Part shown: piece by piece, positions 14,767 through 19,364 of the stretch | How positions within the stretch are numbered: the first letter of the stretch is position 1 | Layout of the letters: each line of letters begins with the position of its first letter | Assembly: GCA_002453265.1 (NCBI GenBank) | Contig: DKGK01000098.1 | Coordinates: 1-19,364 of the forward strand | Direction of reading: 5' to 3' | Length of the DNA: 19,364 nt | Origin: Flavobacteriales bacterium UBA6772 | GTDB lineage: Bacteria > Bacteroidota > Bacteroidia > Flavobacteriales > UBA7430 | Notes under the pieces: model-generated | The model's database searches: none | What the model was told of the DNA's origin: nothing | What the model saw: only the letters and a program-made list of their open reading frames with translations | Translations under genes and position numbers: made by a program

Positions 14767-16164
14767 ATGGAATTCCGTATTGAGAAAGATACTATGGGCG
14801 ATGTAAAAGTCCCAGTAGATAAATATTGGGGGGCGCAAACAGAGCGTTCGAGAAATAACTTTAAGATTGGAACTGCTGCAAGTATGCCTTTAGAGGTGAT
14901 TTATGGTTTTGCTTATCTTAAAAAAGCAGCAGCTCACGCAAATTGTGAATTAGGTGCTTTGACTGAAGATAAAAAAGATTTAATTTCTAAAGTATGCGAT
15001 GAGATTCTTACAGGAATGCACGATGCAGAATTCCCATTAGTAATCTGGCAAACAGGTTCGGGTACGCAATCGAATATGAATACTAACGAAGTAATTGCGA
15101 ACAGAGCTCACGTAATTAAAGGTGGTTCTTTAAACGATATTGAAAAAGCTATTCATCCAAATGATGATGTAAACAAATCACAATCGTCTAACGATACCTT
15201 CCCAACAGGAATGCATATTGCTGCATATAAAATGGTGGTAGAGTGTACTATTCCAGGAGTGGAAAGATTACGTGATGTATTGCAAGCAAAATCGGAAGCA
15301 TTTAAAGATGTTGTAAAGATTGGTAGAACCCACTTGATGGATGCTACTCCATTAACTTTAGGTCAGGAGTTTTCGGGTTATGTATCTCAGTTAAACCACG
15401 GTTTAAAATCTTTGCGATTTACATTAGAGCACCTTTCGGAATTAGCTTTGGGTGGAACTGCTGTAGGCACAGGAATTAACACCCCTGCTGGATACGATGT
15501 ATTGGTAGCAGAAAAAATTGCTGAATTTACAGGTCTTCCATTTATTACTGCAGAAAATAAATTTGAAGCCTTAGCTGCACATGATGCTATTGTAGAGACC
15601 CATGGTTCACTAAAACTACTTTCGGTTTCGCTAAATAAAATAGGAAATGATATTCGTATGTTGGCTTCCGGGCCTCGTTCGGGGATTGGTGAACTTATCA
15701 TCCCTTCAAACGAGCCAGGTTCTTCTATTATGCCAGGTAAAGTAAACCCTACGCAGTGTGAAGCAATTACAATGGTATGTGCTCAGGTTATGGGTAACGA
15801 CGTTGCAATTACTATGGGTGGAGCCCAAGGTCATTACGAGTTGAATGTATTTAAACCAGTTATGGCAGCTAACTTCTTACAGTCTGCTCGTTTAATTGGT
15901 GATGCTTGTATTTCGTTTACAGAAAACTGTGCTATTGGGATTGAGCCTAATTACGCAAACCTAAAAAAGAACTTAGACAATTCTTTGATGTTGGTAACGG
16001 CATTAAATACTAAGATTGGGTACGAAAACTCTGCTAAAATTGCTAAGACTGCACACCAAAATGGAACTACACTAAAAGAAGAATCTGTGAATTTAGGTTT
16101 CTTAACTGCTGAAGAATTTGACGCTTGGGTAAAACCAAAAGATATGTGTGGTAGTTTGAAATAA
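14767..16164 (+). CDS. fumC: Class II fumarate hydratase (fumarase C)
   Basis: The 465-residue enzyme hydrates fumarate to L-malate in the TCA cycle. Signatures are TGSGTQSNMNTNEVIANRA near 95-113, SNDTFPTGMHIAA, the catalytic histidine His189 in GRTHLMDATP, and the fumarase/aspartase loop GSSIMPGKVNP beginning at Gly318. Length equals that of iron-free class II fumarases (about 465). The ATG at 14767 starts at MEFRIEKDTMGDV; a further upstream TTG at 14710 would add 19 unrelated residues and lies before the promoter box, so I reject it. Aspartase is a possible alternative by family, but the TGSGTQSNMN and HLMDATP stretches favour fumarase. It stands alone between its own promoter and a strong terminator. 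Confidence 0.96.
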   Translation: MEFRIEKDTMGDVKVPVDKYWGAQTERSRNNFKIGTAASMPLEVIYGFAYLKKAAAHANCELGALTEDKKDLISKVCDEILTGMHDAEFPLVIWQTGSGTQSNMNTNEVIANRAHVIKGGSLNDIEKAIHPNDDVNKSQSSNDTFPTGMHIAAYKMVVECTIPGVERLRDVLQAKSEAFKDVVKIGRTHLMDATPLTLGQEFSGYVSQLNHGLKSLRFTLEHLSELALGGTAVGTGINTPAGYDVLVAEKIAEFTGLPFITAENKFEALAAHDAIVETHGSLKLLSVSLNKIGNDIRMLASGPRSGIGELIIPSNEPGSSIMPGKVNPTQCEAITMVCAQVMGNDVAITMGGAQGHYELNVFKPVMAANFLQSARLIGDACISFTENCAIGIEPNYANLKKNLDNSLMLVTALNTKIGYENSAKIAKTAHQNGTTLKEESVNLGFLTAEEFDAWVKPKDMCGSLK

Positions 16165-16182
16165 CTAACAAGAGTTAGGATG

Positions 16183-16222
16183 AAAACCTCTTCCCCTAGA
16201 TACGGGAAGGGGTTTTATTTTT
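16183..16222. terminator. Intrinsic terminator after fumC
   Basis: A 13-base stem, AAAACCTCTTCCC (16183-16195) with GGGAAGGGGTTTT (16204-16216) and one G-T wobble, encloses an eight-base loop and continues into a T-rich tract. It starts 18 bases after the fumC stop. The flanking A's let it also serve the convergent permease gene on the minus strand, though its T-run on that side is shorter. Confidence 0.88.
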
Positions 16223-16306
16223 AAAATTTTTTTTTAAGTTTTCATAAGCACTTGATTACCTATAAATTAAATATTTATAATACAGTACATCATCAAATAT
16301 ACTTCT

Positions 16307-17557
16307 CTATATCCCAGATCGAATCGCCTCAACAGGATCTAATTTAGAAGCCGAAATTGCAGGAATCATTCCAGACATAACTCCTATTAAAACAGAAACC
16401 CATAAGCCCGTTACAACATTATTGGCAGATAAGGCAATGTCGAAATCAATATAATAATTGGCTATGAGCGTACCTATATAAACTACAGAAATTCCAATTA
16501 AACCTCCAATTAAACATAATAAAATAGCCTCGAATAAAAACTGAAGTAGGATAAAGTGATTTTTAGCTCCAATAGCTTTTTGAATCCCAATTATATTTGT
16601 TCTTTCCTTTACAGAAACGAACATAATATTGGCGATACCAAAACCACCAACCAACAACGAAAAACCACCAATAATAATCCCAGCTAGGTCTATTACACTA
16701 AACATCATATCTATCCCATTCGATAAAATACTAGTTTCATTTAAAGCAAAATTATTATCGGCCTTTGGCGATAGTCGTCTAACAGAACGCATTACCCTAG
16801 TTAAATCATCTTTTAACTGTTCGTTGCTTACCCCTTGCTTCGCTTTTACCATAAACATAGGGTTAGTAGATTCACTATTCAATCGGATAAAGTTTCTAGC
16901 AAATTTTACAGGAATTACAATATTATCGTCATCACTACTACCTATTATGCTGTCTCCAGCCTTCTCAAAAACCCCAATTACGGTGGCTCTTTGTCCTATA
17001 AATTTAACAACTTTTCCAATAGGATTTTCACCTGCAAAAAGAGACTGAGCGATATTATCTCCAATAATGGCAACAGGTTTTCCGGTAGCAGATTCTAAAA
17101 TAGAAAAATACCGACCGGAAGAGAGTTCAAATCCATATACATCCTGATAGCCATGAGAAACAGCTGCAACACCTATTCCTTCTACATCGTTAGATTTGTA
17201 CTTTGCAGTTTTATTTCCTGCACCTGCAACAAATGCAACTGCTTCTGCCATTTCTAATCGTTGCTCTAAATTATTAAGTTCTTGAATGGTTGGAAGTGGA
17301 CGTTGGTAGTATTTCCACCAGGGGTAATCGCCACCCATTTGCCAAGGCCATTTGTTTACAAAAACCACATTATCGCCTAAAGATTCTACACTAGTACGGA
17401 TGTTACGTTCTAGAGAATCTACCACAGCAAAAACAGAAATAATCGCAAATATACCTATGGTAACTCCCAAAAGTGAAAGGAGTGTGCGTAGCTTATTCCC
17501 TACCAATGCTTGAATAGCAAATCGGAAACTTTCTTGTAAGATTTTTAAGAGAATCAT
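16307..17557 (-). CDS. MacB/FtsX-type ABC transporter permease
   Basis: The 416-residue protein has the four-helix MacB layout. Helix 1 lies at about 26-47 after the motif LRTLLSLLGVTIGIF. A large periplasmic MacB-PCD domain (about 50-285) contains GRYFS and the YDG-like GYQDVYGFEL stretch. Three C-terminal FtsX helices lie at about 290-314, 336-366 and 380-402, with KERTNIIGIQKAIGAKN as coupling helix, and it ends in the conserved SKLDPVEAIRSGI. Such permeases pair with a separate or fused ATPase and move lipoproteins, peptides or macrolides by mechanotransmission rather than by channel transport. No ATPase gene lies in the window, so the partner must be elsewhere. The gene has its own weak -7 box and 175 bases separate it from gpsA, so it is probably a separate unit. 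Confidence 0.92.
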   Translation of the reverse strand: MILLKILQESFRFAIQALVGNKLRTLLSLLGVTIGIFAIISVFAVVDSLERNIRTSVESLGDNVVFVNKWPWQMGGDYPWWKYYQRPLPTIQELNNLEQRLEMAEAVAFVAGAGNKTAKYKSNDVEGIGVAAVSHGYQDVYGFELSSGRYFSILESATGKPVAIIGDNIAQSLFAGENPIGKVVKFIGQRATVIGVFEKAGDSIIGSSDDDNIVIPVKFARNFIRLNSESTNPMFMVKAKQGVSNEQLKDDLTRVMRSVRRLSPKADNNFALNETSILSNGIDMMFSVIDLAGIIIGGFSLLVGGFGIANIMFVSVKERTNIIGIQKAIGAKNHFILLQFLFEAILLCLIGGLIGISVVYIGTLIANYYIDFDIALSANNVVTGLWVSVLIGVMSGMIPAISASKLDPVEAIRSGI

Positions 17558-17573
17558 ATAGTTTATGTTAGCG

Positions 17574-17581
17574 TAAAGATA
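17574..17581 (-). promoter_or_regulatory. Possible -7 box for the ABC permease gene
   Basis: The minus strand reads TATCTTTA, one mismatch from TAnnTTTG, 16 bases before the ATG at 17557. The only TTG nearby (17600-17598) sits 16 bases upstream, shorter than usual, so support is weak. Confidence 0.3.
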
Positions 17582-17694
17582 TGGTTTTCTGTAAATTCAA
17601 GTAATAAGTAGAACAAGAATTTTCAAAACAGGAGAAAGGAGTTAAGTATTCAACAGTGATTGAGATAAAACTTTTTCAAAGCCAAATCTTAAAA

Positions 17695-17722
17695 GACTTT
17701 TTGACCAATTGACTCTTTTGAC
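17695..17722 (+). repeat. Pair of short direct repeats downstream of gpsA
   Basis: GACTTTTTGAC (17695-17705) and GACTCTTTTGAC (17711-17722) are separated by CAATT. They differ by one inserted base and lie 10 bases past the gpsA stop codon. The remaining 17558-17732 intergenic space shows no clear terminator or gene. Confidence 0.5.
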
Positions 17723-17732
17723 AAACCCAACC

Positions 17733-18728
17733 TTAATCCAAGACTTCAGAAAGTAATTTAAACTCTAACCTTGGCGACATTTTCTCGTACACCATTCTAT
17801 AAACAGAATCGGTGATTGGCATGTTTACTCCAAATTCTTTATTTATTTCTTTTATACATTTTACGGCATAGTAACCCTCAGCTATCATATTCATATCCAT
17901 TTGAGCTGCTTTTACAGAATAACCCTGACCTATATAAGTACCGAAGGTTCTGTTTCTACTAAACTTAGAATATGAAGTAACCAATAAATCACCCAAATAT
18001 GCAGAATCTTTAATGTCTCTTGTTATAGGGTGAACGGTATCTACAAAGCGTTTTATTTCTCTAATAGCATTAGAAATTAATACCGATTGGAAATTATCGC
18101 CATAACCCAAACCATGGGCTATACCAGCAGCTACGGCAACTACATTTTTAAGAACTGCAGAATACTCAGTTCCATAAATATCGTCTGAAATTGTAGCTTT
18201 AATATATCTACACCTTAATTGCTTTGCCATAAATTCGGCAACAGAACTATCTTCACAAGCAACGGTGAGGTATGAAAGGCGTTCTAAAGCAACCTCTTCA
18301 GCATGACAAGGTCCAGTAATAACACCAATATTGTTAAGAGGTACTTTATAGTGCTCCTGTATATATTCTCCTACAATTTGATTGTATTCTGGGATTATTC
18401 CCTTTACAGCTGAAAAGAATATTTTCTTTCTTAAATCAATATCTATAGCAGCTAAGGTATTGTGTAAAAATGCAGAAGGAACTGCTAATATAATTACATC
18501 GGCATTCTCGCAAATCATTTTTAAATCGCTACTTACCTCAACCACTTCAGTATCTATACGAGCACCACTAAGGTAACGCGGATTGTGTTGCGTTTCCTTA
18601 ATATGTTGTACAGCGTCTTCATTACGCATCCACCAAAAAAGCTCATCTACATTATTAGCCAACATTTTTACAATTGCAGTAGCCCAACTACCACCACCTA
18701 TAACAGCTATTTTTTTATCTGTACTCAT
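17733..18728 (-). CDS. gpsA: NAD(P)H-dependent glycerol-3-phosphate dehydrogenase
   Basis: The 331-residue enzyme reduces dihydroxyacetone phosphate to sn-glycerol 3-phosphate, the backbone for phospholipids. The dinucleotide-binding loop IGGGSWATA lies at 10-18. SAVKG with Lys109 and the GPCHAEEVA motif (139-147) follow. The C-terminal catalytic domain holds EYSAVLKNVVAVAAG with catalytic Lys194, GDLLVTSYSKFSRNRTFG at 246-263, and EGYYAVK. Length and order match the family throughout. The ATG directly follows the stop of the upstream M28 peptidase gene with no gap, so the two are co-transcribed. Cytoplasmic. No terminator is evident after it. Confidence 0.96.
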   Translation of the reverse strand: MSTDKKIAVIGGGSWATAIVKMLANNVDELFWWMRNEDAVQHIKETQHNPRYLSGARIDTEVVEVSSDLKMICENADVIILAVPSAFLHNTLAAIDIDLRKKIFFSAVKGIIPEYNQIVGEYIQEHYKVPLNNIGVITGPCHAEEVALERLSYLTVACEDSSVAEFMAKQLRCRYIKATISDDIYGTEYSAVLKNVVAVAAGIAHGLGYGDNFQSVLISNAIREIKRFVDTVHPITRDIKDSAYLGDLLVTSYSKFSRNRTFGTYIGQGYSVKAAQMDMNMIAEGYYAVKCIKEINKEFGVNMPITDSVYRMVYEKMSPRLEFKLLSEVLD

Positions 18729-19364
18729 CTATTTTTTTCTCAAATGAAATTCAACCTTTTCCAAATCGTCCATTTTCAATAAAAAGGATTCTATAAAAGA
18801 TATAATCTGCGACTCAGCTTCAAAGTTAATCTTTTCTATATCATCGCTAGGCTTGTGGTAATCCTTATGTTTCCCAGTCCAAAAATGCAAAGCCGGCACG
18901 CCCATTTTATAGAAAGCCGTATGATCGGAAGGACCATCTTCGCGCATTTTTAATTTCAATGGAAAAGCATCACAATCAACTTCATTTAATGATGATTTCC
19001 AAACTAAGGAACTACCAACACCTTCAATAGTTAAATCCATATTCTTTTCCATACGACCTACCATATCCATATTCAACGCGAAATTTAATTCACTTAATGG
19101 TATAGTTGGATTTTGCACAAAATATTGAGAACCTAACAAGCCCTTTTCTTCTGCAGAAAAAGCAATAAATAAATAATTATACTTCTCGGTAGGTTTATTA
19201 TTTAAAAAGTAATAAGCCAATTCTAAAACCGCCGCAGTACCACTCGCATTATCATCTGCTCCATTGTGAATTTTACGAGGTCCTTTATACATAGATCCTT
19301 CGCCTCCATAGCCCAAATGATCATAATGCCCCATTATAGCGATGGTGTTTTCGGCTCCGTTATC
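18729..19364 (-). CDS. M28 family zinc metallopeptidase (C-terminal part; 5' end outside the window)
   Basis: The frame is open to the window edge, giving 211 residues of the catalytic domain without the N terminus. Ligand motifs of M28 aminopeptidases appear in order: GHYDHLG (first His), HNGADDNASGTA (bridging Asp), FSAEEKGLLGS (Glu-Glu pair, catalytic base and ligand), NMDMVGR (Asp), and HKDYHKPSDD (last His). The sequence continues upstream of the first methionine (19334) with coding-like residues ending NTIAIMGHYDH, so that methionine is not the start. Bacteroidota relatives carry a signal peptide and are secreted aminopeptidases or carboxypeptidases; whether this one does lies outside the window. 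It abuts gpsA directly. Confidence 0.93.
   Translation of the reverse strand, partial: DNGAENTIAIMGHYDHLGYGGEGSMYKGPRKIHNGADDNASGTAAVLELAYYFLNNKPTEKYNYLFIAFSAEEKGLLGSQYFVQNPTIPLSELNFALNMDMVGRMEKNMDLTIEGVGSSLVWKSSLNEVDCDAFPLKLKMREDGPSDHTAFYKMGVPALHFWTGKHKDYHKPSDDIEKINFEAESQIISFIESFLLKMDDLEKVEFHLRKK

Noticed and set aside
15387..15701. 104-codon open frame antisense to fumC
   Set aside because: It lies wholly within a well-conserved gene, has no promoter box and its translation shows no domain features; it is a shadow of the fumC codon pattern.
16261..16279. Perfect 7-bp inverted repeat (TATAAAT / ATTTATA) between fumC and the permease gene, considered as an operator or terminator
   Set aside because: It is all A/T in an AT-rich gap between convergent genes, where no regulator site is expected; chance is likely.
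16629..17048. 139-codon open frame antisense to the ABC permease gene
   Set aside because: It mirrors the periplasmic domain of the permease, whose family match is strong, and has no start signals or recognisable motif.

Overview
The window reads as chromosome of an AT-rich member of the Bacteroidota, most likely order Flavobacteriales. Three things point there: two secreted proteins carry type IX secretion (T9SS) C-terminal sorting domains, one type A and one type B. Several genes are preceded by the Bacteroidota -7 box (TAnnTTTG) rather than a sigma-70 -10 box, and Shine-Dalgarno sites are largely absent. The gene families (a DUF5117/DUF4953 metzincin, PafA-type phosphatase, short Adk beside Hpt) are also typical. 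I see no rRNA, tRNA, CRISPR array, insertion sequence, phage gene or integration site, and no gene-free stretch longer than 300 bases.

Layout. Positions 57-461 (+) encode a small lipoprotein that shares a bidirectional terminator with a convergent secreted zinc metalloprotease (558-3089, -). A divergent promoter region (3090-3242) leads into a + strand run: an M16 zinc peptidase, an O-methyltransferase abutting it with no gap, and a large PKD-repeat surface protein that starts at TTG. The surface protein overlaps tail to tail, by 11 bases, the last gene of a compact six-gene minus-strand operon. In transcription order this is hpt, adk, obgE, a PAP2 phosphatase, crcB and a PafA-like phosphatase (12210 down to 7547), with gaps of at most 9 bases and some overlaps. 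It links purine salvage and adenylate balance, a ribosome-associated GTPase, a lipid phosphatase, fluoride export and a secreted phosphomonoesterase.

Upstream of that operon lies a DUF1801 gene broken by three in-frame stops (12317-12772), then a secreted protein with nine cysteine-bounded repeats and a type A sorting domain (12807-14531, -). A divergent intergenic region precedes fumC (14767-16164, +). The right end has a MacB/FtsX-type ABC permease (16307-17557, -) and gpsA (17733-18728, -), directly preceded by the 3' part of an M28 metallopeptidase gene that runs off the window.

Most of this is ordinary housekeeping and cell-surface content; I found no defence or mobile system. The points most worth a second look are the in-frame separation of hpt and adk by one stop codon, the DUF1801 gene whose stops all lie in its first 21 codons, the non-ATG start of the PKD protein inside a 15-bp tandem repeat, promoter boxes almost touching start codons, and the nine-repeat cysteine protein.
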